Positions 37,376-47,800 of a stretch of 64,000 nt of DNA are shown in pieces. Source of the DNA: Actinomycetospora corticicola (GTDB lineage Bacteria; Actinomycetota; Actinomycetes; Mycobacteriales; Pseudonocardiaceae). Every line of letters begins with the position of its first letter. Within the stretch, counting starts at the first letter, position 1. The DNA lies in NCBI RefSeq assembly GCF_013409505.1, contig NZ_JACCBN010000001.1:2914001-2978000 (forward strand). The letters run 5' to 3'. The translations under genes and the position numbers were made by a program. Below the pieces are notes generated by a model. The model was not told the origin of the DNA, did no database searches, and saw nothing but the letters and a program-made list of their open reading frames with translations.

Positions 37376-39907
37376 CTAGGCCGGGAGGACGACCTTGCCC
37401 AGCTCCACCGGCGAGGCGAGCAGTTCGTTGGCCGGGAGGACGCGGACGGTGTAGCCCAGAACGCCCGCGTGCGGGAGGGCGACGGTGGCCTCGTAGGTCT
37501 CGACGTCGCCGTGCGAGCCCACCGACACCATCGGCTCGACCACGGAGGCCGACAGCTCGTCGGAGTCGTCGGCGCGCCCGACGACGGCCTGCACGAGCAC
37601 GTCCGAGGTGGACAGCCCGCCCAGGTCGACCGAGGCGCGCACGGTCATCGGCGCGCCGAGGACCGGGGTGTCGGCGGCACCGGAGGCGTCGACCTCGGCG
37701 ACGCGCACCGACGGCCAGGCGGCGTCGAGGCGGGCCCGGAAGTCGGCGAGCTCCTTGGCGCCCGCGTAGCCCCCGGCGTTGACCCGGCGGGCGGCGCGCG
37801 CGGCCGGCGCGTACCAGTCGGTGACGTAGTCGGTGACCATCCGCGTGGCCTGGACCTTCGGCGACAGCGTGGCGAGCGTGTGGCGCACGAGCGCGGTCCA
37901 GCGGTCGGGCACGCCGTCGGCGCCGCGGTCGTAGAACAGCGGCGCGACCTGGGTGGACATGAGGTCGTAGAGGGCGGCGGCCTCGATGTCGTCGCGGCGG
38001 TCGGGGTCGTCGACGCCGTCGGCGGTGGGGATCGACCAGCCGTTGCGGCCGTCGTAGAGCTCGTCCCACCAGCCGTCGCGCACGGACAGGTTGAGCCCGC
38101 CGTTGAGGGCCGACTTCATCCCGGAGGTACCGCACGCCTCGAGCGGGCGCAGCGGGTTGTTCAGCCAGACGTCGCAGCCCCAGTAGAGGTAGCGGGCCAT
38201 CGACATGTCGTAGTCCGGGAGGAACACGATGCGGTGGCGGACGGCCGGGTCGTCGGCGAACCGGACCATCTCCTGGATGAGCCGCTTGCCGGAGTCGTCG
38301 GCGGGGTGCGACTTGCCGGCGATGACCAGCTGCACCGGGCGCTCCGGGTCGAGCAGCATCGCCTTGAGCCGCTCCGGGTCGCGCAGCATGAGGGTGAGCC
38401 GCTTGTAGGTCGGCACCCGGCGGGCGAAGCCGATGGTGAGGACGTTCGGGTCGAAGATCCGCTCGGTCCAGCCCAGCTCCGGCTCGGAGGCGCCGCGGTC
38501 GAGCCACGAGGCCTTCACCCGACGGCGGACCTCGTGGACCAGGCGGGCCCGCAGCTGGCCGCGGACCTCCCAGAGCAGCGAGTCCGTCACGCCGAACAGC
38601 TCCGGGCCGGCCCCGGCCGCCGCCGCACCCGCCGTGAGGCCGACCATCTCGCGGGCGGTCCAGGTGGGGCCGTGCACGCCGTTGGTCACCGAGCCGATCG
38701 GCACCTCGGGAGCGTCGAACCCGCCCCACAGCGACGAGAACATCCCGCGCGAGACCTCGCCGTGCAGCTGCGAGACGCCGTTCGAGCGCTGGGCCAGACG
38801 CAGGCCCATGTGCGCCATGTTGAACATGTCGGAGTCGGACTCGCGGCCCAGCGCGAGCACCCGGTCGACGCCGATCCCCGGCAGCAGGTCGCCGGAGAAG
38901 TAGTGCTCCATCAGGCCGATCGGGAACCGGTCGATGCCGGCGGGCACGGGGGTGTGCGTGGTGAAGACGGTCCCCGCCCGGACCGCGGCGAGGGCCTGGT
39001 CGATGTCCAGACCCGCCGTCGTGACCAGTTCCCGCATGCGCTCGAGGCCGAGGAAGCCCGCGTGGCCCTCGTTGGTGTGGAACACCTCCGGGGCCGGGTG
39101 GCCGGTGGCACCGCAGTACGCGCGCACGGCCCGCACCCCGCCGACCCCGACGAGGATCTCCTGGCGGATGCGGTGCTCGGCGTCGCCGCCGTAGAGCCGG
39201 TCGGTGATCTGGCGGAGGTCGGCGTCGTTGTCCTCGATGTCGGCGTCGAGCAGCAGCAGCGGCACGCGGCCGACGGAGGCGACCCAGATGCGGGCGCGGA
39301 GCACGCGGCCCTCCGGCATCGCGATGTGCACCAGCAGCGGTGCCCCGTCCGCTCCGGCGAGCAGGTGCAGCGGCAGGCCCTGCGGGTCGAGCGCCGGGTA
39401 CTGCTCCTGCTGCCAGCCGTCGAGCGAGAGCGACTGCCGGAAGTAACCCGAGCGGTAGAGCAGGCCCACCGCGATCAGCGGCACGCCGAGGTCGGAGGCC
39501 GCCTTGAGGTGGTCGCCCGCGAGGATGCCGAGGCCACCCGAGTAGTTGGGCAGCACCTCGGAGACGCCGAACTCCATCGAGAAGTAGCCGATCCCCGCCG
39601 GGAGATCCTGTCGACCCTGGTACCAGCGCGGCTCGGTCAGGTACGCGCGCAGGTCGTCGGACACCTCGCGCACGCGGGCGACGAACGCGTCGTCCTCGGC
39701 GAGCGCGGCGAGCCGCGAGGGGCTGACCTCGCCGAGGAGACGGACCGGGTCACCCCCGCCGCGGCGCCACGCGGTCTCGTCGACCGCGGCGAACAGGTCC
39801 TGCGTCGGACCGTGCCAGGTCCAGCGCAGGTTGGTCGCGAGGTCCTGCAGCGGCGCGAGCGCGGCCGGGAGCTGGGCGCGGACGGAGAAACGACGCAGTG
39901 CCTTCAC
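37376..39907 (-). CDS. glgP: Alpha-glucan phosphorylase GlgP
   Basis: 843-aa glycogen/maltodextrin phosphorylase of the actinobacterial (Rv1328-like, GT35) branch, releasing glucose-1-phosphate from alpha-1,4-glucan ends. Seen: the N-terminal [14 protein letters not shown] segment, [30 protein letters not shown], and the pyridoxal-phosphate lysine in [20 protein letters not shown] with a following DGWWDEL. The GTG start at 39907 faces glgE across about 80 nt, the same divergent glgP/glgE arrangement known in mycobacteria, which suggests a shared regulatory region. Confidence 0.94.
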   Translation of the reverse strand: MKALRRFSVRAQLPAALAPLQDLATNLRWTWHGPTQDLFAAVDETAWRRGGGDPVRLLGEVSPSRLAALAEDDAFVARVREVSDDLRAYLTEPRWYQGRQDLPAGIGYFSMEFGVSEVLPNYSGGLGILAGDHLKAASDLGVPLIAVGLLYRSGYFRQSLSLDGWQQEQYPALDPQGLPLHLLAGADGAPLLVHIAMPEGRVLRARIWVASVGRVPLLLLDADIEDNDADLRQITDRLYGGDAEHRIRQEILVGVGGVRAVRAYCGATGHPAPEVFHTNEGHAGFLGLERMRELVTTAGLDIDQALAAVRAGTVFTTHTPVPAGIDRFPIGLMEHYFSGDLLPGIGVDRVLALGRESDSDMFNMAHMGLRLAQRSNGVSQLHGEVSRGMFSSLWGGFDAPEVPIGSVTNGVHGPTWTAREMVGLTAGAAAAGAGPELFGVTDSLLWEVRGQLRARLVHEVRRRVKASWLDRGASEPELGWTERIFDPNVLTIGFARRVPTYKRLTLMLRDPERLKAMLLDPERPVQLVIAGKSHPADDSGKRLIQEMVRFADDPAVRHRIVFLPDYDMSMARYLYWGCDVWLNNPLRPLEACGTSGMKSALNGGLNLSVRDGWWDELYDGRNGWSIPTADGVDDPDRRDDIEAAALYDLMSTQVAPLFYDRGADGVPDRWTALVRHTLATLSPKVQATRMVTDYVTDWYAPAARAARRVNAGGYAGAKELADFRARLDAAWPSVRVAEVDASGAADTPVLGAPMTVRASVDLGGLSTSDVLVQAVVGRADDSDELSASVVEPMVSVGSHGDVETYEATVALPHAGVLGYTVRVLPANELLASPVELGKVVLPA

Positions 39908-39977
39908 GGGGTCGAAGCCTAGGCAAACCCTTCCGACGCGCCGTCATCGCCCGTCGCGGCTGGATCGATTCGCTGGC

Positions 39978-39983
39978 TACGCT
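39978..39983 (+). promoter_or_regulatory. glgE: Putative -10 element of a leaderless glgE transcript
   Basis: TACGCT followed by 7 nt and then the GTG at 39991. This spacing puts the transcription start at or next to the start codon, as in leaderless actinobacterial mRNAs. No convincing -35 was found. Confidence 0.4.
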
Positions 39984-39990
39984 GCGTGGC

Positions 39991-42900
39991 GTGAGCGTGC
40001 TGGGGAGATGGTGGCCGTCCGGACGACGGTCCGAGGGTGAGAACGACGAGGGCGGCACGGGCGGGTTCGACCTGCTCGACGGGCCGGAGAACGCGTCGGG
40101 TGAGGACCAGGCGCCGCCGCGGCGCAGTGAGCCGTGGAGCGGTCGTTTCAAGGCGATCGTCACCGGGCGGCGCACCGACACCGGGAGCTTCCCGGCCGTC
40201 GGCCCGGAGCCCGCCGATGGACCTCGTCCCGACGACGGGCCGGGTCACTGGGGCTCCGACGGTGCGGCCGCTGCCGAGGACCTCCCGCCGCGCTACGACC
40301 CGCGCGACCGGCCGTCGCCCACCCGACGTCCCTGGGGGTCGTCGGGCGACGTCGAGCTCGGCCCGCCCCCGCCGCCGGACGCCCCCGTGAACCCGGGCCT
40401 GCCGTCGGGCCCGATCCCGCTGCCGGGCCACGCGCGCCCCGCGTCGGACCGCGCGCCCGCCGGGCCCTCGATCTCGAACGGCCCGACCGTGCCGTCGGCG
40501 CCGCTGCCCCCCGTCGACCGCTCGCGCCCCGCGCCGATGGGTCGGCCCGCGCCGTCCGGTCCCCCGGCCGCACCCGCCTGGTCCCGCTCCACGAACACCG
40601 GCGGCTTCCGGGCCGTCGTGCCGCCGTGGCGCCGGCCCGTGGTGCCGCAGGCGGCCGATGCACCGGCCGACGTGTCCACCGAGGCGCCCACCGCCACGAC
40701 GGCGCGTCCGGTCGCGGACAACGCTTCGGATCCGGCCGGTTCGGGTAGGGCGACCGACATGAGTTCGTCGTCCGCCGATCGGCCGACCACCGAGCACGGT
40801 GCGTCCGCGCCCACCGCCGCGACCCCGCCCGCCCGGCTGTTCCCGGCCGAGCGCGCGACCGAACGCATCCCCGAACGCGCCGCCGACGGCTCCTCCGCGA
40901 CGCCGGGGCGCCACGCCCGCGCCGACGCGCCGGTCGGGTCCTCGCCGCTCGCCCCCACTCCGGCGTCCCCCACGCCGCCCGCCTCCACCCCGGTCGCCGC
41001 CACCCCGGCCGCCTCCACGCCGCCGGCCGCCACCCCGCCCGCTGCCACGCCGCCGGCTTCCACCCCGGCCGCCGACGACCTCGACCTGCAGCGCCGCGGT
41101 CCCGGGGACGAGCCGCTCGACGAGCCCGGCTCGGGGCCGGCCCTGGGCGCCGTCGCGGCCGGTGCCGCCGTGACCGCCGGTGCCGCGACCGCAGCCGCCG
41201 CCGGCCGGGGCGAGGACCGGATCACCGACGCCGAGTGGACCCCCGCCGAGCCCGAGGGTCACGCCACGCAGGCTCCGGCCGCTGCGGACCTGCCTGAGGT
41301 GAACCTCGCGAAGTCCGGGAGCACGACGCCCGGCGAGCCCGCCGCCGAGGGTCACGCCACGCAGGCCCCGGCCGCTGCGGACCTGCCCGACGTGAACCTC
41401 GCGAAGTCCGGCGCCGGCAGCCCCGACGCCGAGGGACACACCACGCAGGCTCCGGCCGCTGCGGACCTGCCTGAGGTGGACCTCGCGGACACCGACGGCA
41501 CCACCCCTGCCGTCGGGACCACCTCCGACGAGGACACGCCCGCCGCCGAGGAGCCCGAGGTCGCCTCGCCGACCGCCGCCGAGACCGACGCGCCGGCCCC
41601 CGCGATCGCCCCGGCCGGCACGGTCGCCGCCGCGCTCGCGCAGACGGACCCCGACCCCGCGCCGGCCCCCACCCGCACCACCGGGACCACCGACCTCGCC
41701 GCCGAGCGGGCCCGCCTCGCGCAGGGCCGGCTGGGGATCGACGAGGTCACCCCCGAGGTGTCGGGCGGGCGGTTCCCGTCGAAGGCCGTCGTCGGGGAGG
41801 TCGTGCCCGTCAGCGCGTCGGTCTGGCGCGAGGGGCACGACGCCATCGCCGCCACCCTGGTCTGGCAGCGCTGCGCCGACGTGGACCACGCCGACGCGGA
41901 GGCGGTCGCGACCGCGCCCGTCGTCGGGCACGAGCGCACCGCCCGCATGGTCAGCACGGGCAAGGACACCGACCGGGCCGCCGCGAGCCTCGTGGCCGAC
42001 GCCGAGGGCCTGTGGCGCTTCCGGGTCGACGCCTGGAGCGACCCGTGGGCCACCTGGCGGCACGCGGTCGAGGTGAAGGTCGCGGCCGGTCAGGGGCCGG
42101 GCGAGCTCGCGAACGACCTGGAGAACGGCGCCCGGATCCTGGAGCGCGGTGCCGCGCAGATCGAGGACCGCAGCACGGCCGACGAGGTCGCCCACCAGCC
42201 CGCCACCGAGGCGACCACGCCGCTGGAGATGCCGCCGTCGTTCACGTTCGCCACCCAGCTGCGCGAGGCCGCCGCGTCCCTCCGCGACGTCGAGCGCCCG
42301 CTCGTCGAGCGGCTGGCGAAGGCGCTGTCCGAGCCGGTGCAGCACACGATGACCGAGCGTCCGGTACGCGAGCTCATCACGCGCGGCGCCGACCACCACG
42401 TGCTCGTCGAGCGCCCCCGGGCCCTCGACGGCGCCTGGTACGAGTTCTTCCCGCGCTCGACCGGCGGGTGGGACGCGGACGGCAGGCCGGTGCACGGCAC
42501 GTTCCGCACGGCGCAGCGCGAGCTGGAACGGGCCGCCGCCATGGGCTTCGACGTCGTCTACCTGCCGCCGATCCACCCGATCGGCCACGTGAACCGCAAG
42601 GGCCCGAACAACACGCTGACCCCGGGCCCGGACGACGTCGGGTCCCCGTGGGCGATCGGCTCGGTCGAGGGCGGGCACGACGCGGTGCACCCGCAGCTCG
42701 GCACGATCGACGACTTCGACGCGTTCGTCGCCCGTGCCCACGAGCTCGGCCTCGAGGTCGCCCTCGACTTCGCGCTGCAGTGCGCGCCCGACCACCCCTG
42801 GGCGGCGACCCACCCGGAGTGGTTCACGGTGCGCCCCGACGGGACCATCGCCTACGCCGAGAACCCGCCGAAGAAGTACCAGGACATCTACCCCGTCAAC

Positions 42901-43806
42901 TTCGACACCGACCCGGCCGGCATCTACGCCGAGTCGCTGCGGGTCGTCCTGTACTGGCTCTCGCACGGCGTGCGCGTGTTCCGCGTGGACAACCCGCACA
43001 CCAAGCCGGCCGACTTCTGGTCCTGGCTGATCGCCAAGGTGCACGAGGTCGACCCGGGCGTGGTGTTCCTCGCCGAGGCGTTCACCCGCCCCGCGCGACT
43101 CTTCGGGCTCGCGAAGGCCGGGTTCAGCCAGTCCTACACGTACTTCACGTGGCGGACCGGCCGCGACGAGCTGCGCGAGTTCTTCGAGATGCACCGCGAC
43201 CGCATCGACGAGGCCCGCCCGAACTGCTTCGTCAACACCCCGGACATCCTCCACGAGTCGCTGCAGACCGGCGGGCCCGGCATGTTCGCGATCCGGGCCA
43301 CGCTGGCCGCGATGCTGGCGCCGAGCTGGGGCGTCTACGCGGGCTTCGAGCTGTTCGAGTGGCAGCCGGTCAAGGCCGGCAGCGAGGAGTACCTGGACTC
43401 GGAGAAGTACCAGCTCCGGCCCCGGGACTTCGACCGTGCGCTCGCGGAGGGCCGCAGCCTGCAGCCGTGGATCACGCGGCTCAACGAGATCCGCCGTGCC
43501 CACCCGGCGGTGCGCCAGCTGCGGACCCTGCGCTTCCACGACACCGACAACGAGGCGCTGCTGGCCTGGTCCAAGACCGACCCGGTCACCGGCGACACCG
43601 TGATCGGCGTCGTCAACCTCAACCCGTTCGGCGCCGAGGAGGGCACGCTGCACCTCGACATGGCGGCGCTGGGCCTCGACCCGTTCGCCCGCTTCGGGGC
43701 GTACGACGAGGTCAGCGGGCAGGTCTTCGACTGGGGCCAGGCGAACTTCGTCCGCCTCGAGCCGTGGCGCGACGTCGCGCACGTGGTCTCGGTGCAGAAG
43801 CGGTAG
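39991..43806 (+). CDS. glgE: Alpha-1,4-glucan:maltose-1-phosphate maltosyltransferase GlgE with a giant disordered N-terminal extension
   Basis: 1271-aa protein. The C-terminal about 690 residues (from 580, [11 protein letters not shown]) form a complete GlgE of GH13_3, which transfers maltose from maltose-1-phosphate to alpha-glucan. The nucleophile Asp1000 ([10 protein letters not shown]), acid/base Glu1029 (FLAEAFTRP) and [10 protein letters not shown] are present. The first about 579 residues have no GlgE counterpart: acidic and Pro/Ala/Thr-rich, with [14 protein letters not shown] runs and three tandem copies of a unit containing [12 protein letters not shown] (41254-41511). GC-ending codons persist throughout, and no in-frame start lies close to the core; an ATG at 40759 would still leave a long extension. 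First gene of the set continuing with fxsA, treS, mak and glgB. Confidence 0.9.
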   Translation: MSVLGRWWPSGRRSEGENDEGGTGGFDLLDGPENASGEDQAPPRRSEPWSGRFKAIVTGRRTDTGSFPAVGPEPADGPRPDDGPGHWGSDGAAAAEDLPPRYDPRDRPSPTRRPWGSSGDVELGPPPPPDAPVNPGLPSGPIPLPGHARPASDRAPAGPSISNGPTVPSAPLPPVDRSRPAPMGRPAPSGPPAAPAWSRSTNTGGFRAVVPPWRRPVVPQAADAPADVSTEAPTATTARPVADNASDPAGSGRATDMSSSSADRPTTEHGASAPTAATPPARLFPAERATERIPERAADGSSATPGRHARADAPVGSSPLAPTPASPTPPASTPVAATPAASTPPAATPPAATPPASTPAADDLDLQRRGPGDEPLDEPGSGPALGAVAAGAAVTAGAATAAAAGRGEDRITDAEWTPAEPEGHATQAPAAADLPEVNLAKSGSTTPGEPAAEGHATQAPAAADLPDVNLAKSGAGSPDAEGHTTQAPAAADLPEVDLADTDGTTPAVGTTSDEDTPAAEEPEVASPTAAETDAPAPAIAPAGTVAAALAQTDPDPAPAPTRTTGTTDLAAERARLAQGRLGIDEVTPEVSGGRFPSKAVVGEVVPVSASVWREGHDAIAATLVWQRCADVDHADAEAVATAPVVGHERTARMVSTGKDTDRAAASLVADAEGLWRFRVDAWSDPWATWRHAVEVKVAAGQGPGELANDLENGARILERGAAQIEDRSTADEVAHQPATEATTPLEMPPSFTFATQLREAAASLRDVERPLVERLAKALSEPVQHTMTERPVRELITRGADHHVLVERPRALDGAWYEFFPRSTGGWDADGRPVHGTFRTAQRELERAAAMGFDVVYLPPIHPIGHVNRKGPNNTLTPGPDDVGSPWAIGSVEGGHDAVHPQLGTIDDFDAFVARAHELGLEVALDFALQCAPDHPWAATHPEWFTVRPDGTIAYAENPPKKYQDIYPVNFDTDPAGIYAESLRVVLYWLSHGVRVFRVDNPHTKPADFWSWLIAKVHEVDPGVVFLAEAFTRPARLFGLAKAGFSQSYTYFTWRTGRDELREFFEMHRDRIDEARPNCFVNTPDILHESLQTGGPGMFAIRATLAAMLAPSWGVYAGFELFEWQPVKAGSEEYLDSEKYQLRPRDFDRALAEGRSLQPWITRLNEIRRAHPAVRQLRTLRFHDTDNEALLAWSKTDPVTGDTVIGVVNLNPFGAEEGTLHLDMAALGLDPFARFGAYDEVSGQVFDWGQANFVRLEPWRDVAHVVSVQKR
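41254..41511 (+). repeat. Three tandem coding repeats in the GlgE extension
   Basis: Units start at 41254, 41347 and 41431 (spacing 93 and 84 nt). Each encodes [14 protein letters not shown] followed by an acidic [ED]V[ND]LA and a variable Gly/Ser/Pro linker. DNA identity between units is high, implying recent duplication. Confidence 0.85.
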
Positions 43807-43820
43807 CCCTCAGCAGCACT

Positions 43821-43857
43821 CGAACGGCACTCCCGCGCCCGTGGGGAGTGCCGTTCG
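43821..43857. terminator. Hairpin after glgE (family 3 palindrome, copy 2)
   Basis: 14-bp perfect arms CGAACGGCACTCCC/GGGAGTGCCGTTCG around a 9-nt loop, starting 15 nt after the glgE stop. It shares GAACGGCACTC with the inverted repeat at 18491-18541. No T-tract follows. It may terminate or attenuate transcription before fxsA. Confidence 0.6.
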
Positions 43858-43946
43858 TCCGTTTCCCGGGCCTTCCCGACGCCGGGTCCGGGCACTTTCC
43901 GGACACCCCGCGCGTTGGAGGAGGTGACAAGACCCCGGAGGTTGCC

Positions 43947-44426
43947 GTGCCACTCCTGCTCGCGTTCCTGGCCTACGTCGCCGTGGAGATCTGGGTCCTG
44001 GTCCTGGTGGGCCAGGCCGTCGGGTTCCTCGGCCTGCTGGGCCTGCTGCTCCTCTCCGCCGTGGTCGGCGCCTGGGCCCTCAGGCACGAGGGGCGGCGCT
44101 CGATCACCGAGCTCGGCCGGGCCGTGCAGAACCGGCGCCCGGCCGAGGCGCAGGTCGCCGACGGCATGTACGTCGCGCTCGCGGGGGTGCTCCTCGTGGT
44201 GCCCGGCATCCTGTCCACCGTCGCGGCCCTGGTGCTGCTCGTGCCGCCGGTGCGCCGCGCCCTCGCCCGCCGGGCGGCCGACCGCGCCGTCCGGGCCGGG
44301 AGCGCCCGGATGACCCCCTCCGTCGTCGTGATCGGCGGTTCGGTGCCCCCCACCCGCCCGAACGCGGGACCGGGCGCCCCGATCGTCATCGAGGGCGCCC
44401 CGGCCGACCCCGAGCGCGAGCGCTGA
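43947..44426 (+). CDS. fxsA: FxsA family membrane protein
   Basis: 159-aa small inner-membrane protein of the FxsA family (the E. coli member relieves F-plasmid exclusion of phage T7). Hydrophobic segments at about 2-22, 26-48 and 72-95, with the family segment [20 protein letters not shown]. The C-terminal tail is polar with Pro/Gly. The GTG at 43947 has CCGGAGG five bases upstream. Conserved beside glgE/treS only by position here; no functional link to glucan metabolism is evident. Confidence 0.85.
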   Translation: MPLLLAFLAYVAVEIWVLVLVGQAVGFLGLLGLLLLSAVVGAWALRHEGRRSITELGRAVQNRRPAEAQVADGMYVALAGVLLVVPGILSTVAALVLLVPPVRRALARRAADRAVRAGSARMTPSVVVIGGSVPPTRPNAGPGAPIVIEGAPADPERER

Positions 44427-44480
44427 GTCGAAGGACACGACGAACGCCCTCCGGTGCGGCGCGGGGGCGGGTCCGACCAC

Positions 44481-44486
44481 TACCGT
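44481..44486 (+). promoter_or_regulatory. treS: Putative -10 element before treS
   Basis: TACCGT followed by 8 nt and the ATG at 44495, consistent with a leaderless transcript. No Shine-Dalgarno sequence precedes the gene, which supports this reading. Confidence 0.4.
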
Positions 44487-44494
44487 GGCGCGCG

Positions 44495-46267
44495 ATGAAC
44501 GAGGGGACTCCGAGCGCGCCCACCAGCACCCATGTCGCCGAACCGGGACACGAGGTCGTCGAACCGAACGCCGAGGACTTCCGCCGCGCGCGCCAGCTCC
44601 CGGTCGAGGACGACTGGTACAAGCGGGCCGTCTTCTACGAGGTCCTGGTCCGGGCGTTCTCCGACTCGAACCGCGACGGCTTCGGCGACCTGCGCGGGCT
44701 GACCGACCGGCTGGACTACCTCGCGTGGCTCGGCGTCGACTGCCTGTGGCTGCCGCCGTTCTACGACTCCCCGCTGCGCGACGGCGGGTACGACATCCGC
44801 GACTACCGCAAGGTGCTGCCGGAGTTCGGCACCGTCGAGGACTTCGTCGAGTTCGTCGACCAGGCGCACGCCCGCGGCATCCGCGTGATCACCGACCTCG
44901 TCATGAACCACACCTCCGACCAGCACGTGTGGTTCCAGGAGTCGCGTCGCGACCCCGAGGGCCCGTTCGGCGACTTCTACGTCTGGTCCGACGACGGGTC
45001 CGAGTACGCCGACGCCCGCATCATCTTCGTCGACACCGAGTCCTCGAACTGGACCTACGACTCGGTCCGCGGGCAGTTCTACTGGCACCGGTTCTTCTCC
45101 CACCAGCCGGACCTGAACTTCGACAACCCGGCCGTGTGCGAGGCGATGATCGACGCGCTGCGCTTCTGGCTGGACCTCGGGATCGACGGGTTCCGCCTCG
45201 ACGCCGTGCCCTACCTCTTCGAGCGCGAGGGCACCAACGGCGAGAACCTCCCGGAGACCCACCAGTTCCTCAAGCGCTGCCGGAAGGTCATCGACGACGA
45301 GTACCCGGGCCGCATCCTGCTCGCCGAGGCCAACCAGTGGCCCGCCGACGTCGTGGAGTACTACGGCGACCCCGAGGCCGGCGGGGACGAGTGCCACATG
45401 GCGTTCCACTTCCCGCTCATGCCGCGCATCTTCATGGCCGTCCGGCGCGAGTCCCGGTTCCCGATCTCGGAGATCCTGGCGCAGACCCCGGAGATCCCCG
45501 AGAGCGCGCAGTGGGGCATCTTCCTGCGCAACCACGACGAGCTGACCCTCGAGATGGTCACCGACGACGAGCGCGACTACATGTACGCGGAGTACGCCAA
45601 GGACCCGCGGATGAAGGCCAACATCGGCATCCGCCGCCGGCTGGCCCCGCTGCTCGACAACGACCGCAACCAGCTCGAGCTGTTCACCGCGTTGCTGCTC
45701 TCCCTGCCGGGTAGCCCCGTCATCTACTACGGGGACGAGATCGGCATGGGCGACAACATCTGGCTGGGCGACCGCGACGGGGTCCGCAGTCCGATGCAGT
45801 GGACGCCGGACCGCAACGCCGGGTTCTCCGCGTGCGACCCGGGCCGGCTCAACCTGCCGATCGTGATGGACCCGGTGTACGGCTACCAGGCCGTGAACGT
45901 GGAGGCGCAGTCGAACTCCAGCGCCAGCCTGCTGCACTGGAACCGGAGGATGATCGAGATCCGCCGCCAGCACACGGCGTTCGGACTCGGCGACTTCCAC
46001 GAGCTCGGGGGCTCCAACTCCTCGGTGCTGAGCTACGTCCGTCAGAGCGTCGACAAGGACGGCCACCGCGACGTCGTGCTGTGCGTCAACAACATGTCCC
46101 GATTCCCGCAACCCGTGGAGCTCGATTTGATCGCCTGGAAGGACTGGACGCTCACCGAGTTGACCGGAGGCGTCCCCTTCCCAGCGATCGGTGAGCTGCC
46201 CTACCTGCTCACGCTGCCAGGGCACGGCTTCTACTGGTTCTCGATCCAGCCCGCGCAGGAGCGGTGA
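44495..46267 (+). CDS. treS: Trehalose synthase TreS (maltose alpha-D-glucosyltransferase)
   Basis: 590-aa GH13_16 enzyme interconverting trehalose and maltose. In this pathway it supplies maltose to the maltokinase encoded next. Seen: [27 protein letters not shown], nucleophile Asp in [11 protein letters not shown], acid/base Glu in [10 protein letters not shown], transition-state Asp in LRNHDEL, then the C-terminal beta domain. The 3' end overlaps the kinase start region. In mycobacteria TreS and maltokinase form a complex, and the tight coupling here fits that. Confidence 0.95.
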   Translation: MNEGTPSAPTSTHVAEPGHEVVEPNAEDFRRARQLPVEDDWYKRAVFYEVLVRAFSDSNRDGFGDLRGLTDRLDYLAWLGVDCLWLPPFYDSPLRDGGYDIRDYRKVLPEFGTVEDFVEFVDQAHARGIRVITDLVMNHTSDQHVWFQESRRDPEGPFGDFYVWSDDGSEYADARIIFVDTESSNWTYDSVRGQFYWHRFFSHQPDLNFDNPAVCEAMIDALRFWLDLGIDGFRLDAVPYLFEREGTNGENLPETHQFLKRCRKVIDDEYPGRILLAEANQWPADVVEYYGDPEAGGDECHMAFHFPLMPRIFMAVRRESRFPISEILAQTPEIPESAQWGIFLRNHDELTLEMVTDDERDYMYAEYAKDPRMKANIGIRRRLAPLLDNDRNQLELFTALLLSLPGSPVIYYGDEIGMGDNIWLGDRDGVRSPMQWTPDRNAGFSACDPGRLNLPIVMDPVYGYQAVNVEAQSNSSASLLHWNRRMIEIRRQHTAFGLGDFHELGGSNSSVLSYVRQSVDKDGHRDVVLCVNNMSRFPQPVELDLIAWKDWTLTELTGGVPFPAIGELPYLLTLPGHGFYWFSIQPAQER

Positions 46268-47700
46268 TGAGCGCACCGACCCTCGACGCCCTGCTCCCCG
46301 CCCTCACCGACTGGCTGCCCGGCCAGCGCTGGTTCGCCGCGAAGGACCGGACCGTCGCCGAGGTGCGCCTCGTCGGCCACCAGGAGGTCACCCCCGCGGA
46401 CGCCGTCCCCGCCGTCGCGCACGCCGTGATCGCGGTGTCGTTCACCGACGGACCGGAGGACCGGTTCCAGCTGCTGCTGGGCTCGCGTCCCGACGTGTCC
46501 GGCGACCTCGAGCACGCGGTGATCGGCCGCGTGGGCGACCGCGTGGTCTACGACGGCCTCGCCGACGGCGAGATCAGCCGGCTGCTGCTCTCGATGATCG
46601 TCTCCGACACCGCGGTCGGGTCGCTGCGCTTCGTGCCCGAGCCCGGCACCGAGGCGCCCATCGTGGGGCCCGGACGCCCGCTGCTCGGTGAGCAGTCCAA
46701 CTCGTCGGTGATCTACGGCGAGCGCGCGATCATGAAGCTCTTCCGACGCGCGACGCCGGGTCTCAACCCCGACCTCGAGCTGCACCGGGCGCTGCGCCGC
46801 GAGAACTCCGGCGAGGTCGCGCCGCTGCTGGGCGCGATCGAGGGCGAGATCGTTCCCGACGACGGGGGCGCCCCGGTGCCGATGACCGTCGCGATGCTCC
46901 AGGTCTACGCCGCGAACTCCGCCGACGGCTGGTCGATGGCCCTGACGAGCGTGCGGGACCTGCTCGCCGAGGGGGATCTGCGCCCCGACGAGGTCGGCGG
47001 CGACTTCGCGGGCGAGGCGCACCGGCTCGGGAAGACCATCGGGATGGTGCACCGCGAGCTGGCGCGGGCCCTGGGCAGCGAGCGGCTCGGTGCCGACGGC
47101 GTGTCCGCGGTCGCCGACTGGATGCTCGAGCGCCTGGACGCCGCGGCCGGCGCCGTCGAGGCCGTGGCCGCCCGGCGCGACGACATCGCGCGCGTGCTGG
47201 AGGGCGTCCGCGCGGCCGACGACGGGGGTCTGGTCGTGCAGCGCGTGCACGGCGACCTGCACCTCGGCCAGACGCTGCGCACCCCGCGCGGCTGGCTCGC
47301 GATCGACTTCGAGGGCGAGCCGTCGCGTCCGCTGGACGACCGGGTCCGCCCGGACTCCCCGCTGCGCGACGTGGCGGCGATGCTGCGCTCGTTCGACTAC
47401 GCGGCCTTCCACCAGCTCGCCGAGTGGGAGACCGGTGCCGAGGCCCCGGCCTACCTGCAGCGGCGCGCCCAGGAGTGGGCCGATCGCAACCGCTCGGCGT
47501 TCTGCGACGGCTACGCCGAGATCGCCGGCGCCGACCCGCGTGAGCACCTCGCCGTGCTGCGCGCCTACGAGCTCGACAAGGCCGTGTACGAGGTCCTGTA
47601 CGAGACCCGCAACCGGCCGAACTGGCTGACCATCCCGCTGCGGTCGATGGCCCGGCTCGTGGGCGACCCCGACCCCGCGCGAGGGGCCCCGGACCACTAG
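46267..47700 (+). CDS. mak: Maltokinase (Pep2/Mak)
   Basis: 477-aa ATP-dependent maltose 1-kinase making maltose-1-phosphate for GlgE. An N-terminal cap domain ([12 protein letters not shown]) is followed by an aminoglycoside-phosphotransferase-like fold with catalytic [10 protein letters not shown] and metal-binding [18 protein letters not shown] at 46267 preferred because AGGAG lies 5 nt upstream; the GTG one codon earlier would also overlap treS. The acronym Pep2 is used for the same protein in older annotations. Confidence 0.94.
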   Translation: MSAPTLDALLPALTDWLPGQRWFAAKDRTVAEVRLVGHQEVTPADAVPAVAHAVIAVSFTDGPEDRFQLLLGSRPDVSGDLEHAVIGRVGDRVVYDGLADGEISRLLLSMIVSDTAVGSLRFVPEPGTEAPIVGPGRPLLGEQSNSSVIYGERAIMKLFRRATPGLNPDLELHRALRRENSGEVAPLLGAIEGEIVPDDGGAPVPMTVAMLQVYAANSADGWSMALTSVRDLLAEGDLRPDEVGGDFAGEAHRLGKTIGMVHRELARALGSERLGADGVSAVADWMLERLDAAAGAVEAVAARRDDIARVLEGVRAADDGGLVVQRVHGDLHLGQTLRTPRGWLAIDFEGEPSRPLDDRVRPDSPLRDVAAMLRSFDYAAFHQLAEWETGAEAPAYLQRRAQEWADRNRSAFCDGYAEIAGADPREHLAVLRAYELDKAVYEVLYETRNRPNWLTIPLRSMARLVGDPDPARGAPDH

Positions 47701-47800
47701 AACGCCCGGATCCTCCCCTCACGGTGGTCGCGGGTTGAGCCCGCGCCCACCGCGGGTAGGAGAACCGGACCCGATCCCGATCCCGGAGTGCGCACCACCG

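Noticed and set aside
41254..41511. Regularly spaced repeats considered as a CRISPR array
   Set aside because: The units are coding, in frame, of unequal spacing with Gly/Ser/Pro linkers and no unique spacers. They are tandem protein repeats.
39919..43782. 1287-codon minus-strand frame opposite glgE
   Set aside because: Shadow frame. The plus strand has complete GlgE catalytic motifs and coding-type third-position GC; the minus-strand product is repetitive with no known domain.
43821..43857. Hairpin after glgE as a classical intrinsic terminator only
   Set aside because: There is no T-tract and the stem core is shared with the inverted repeat at 18491-18541, so a dispersed palindrome is at least as likely; a terminating role is kept as a possibility.
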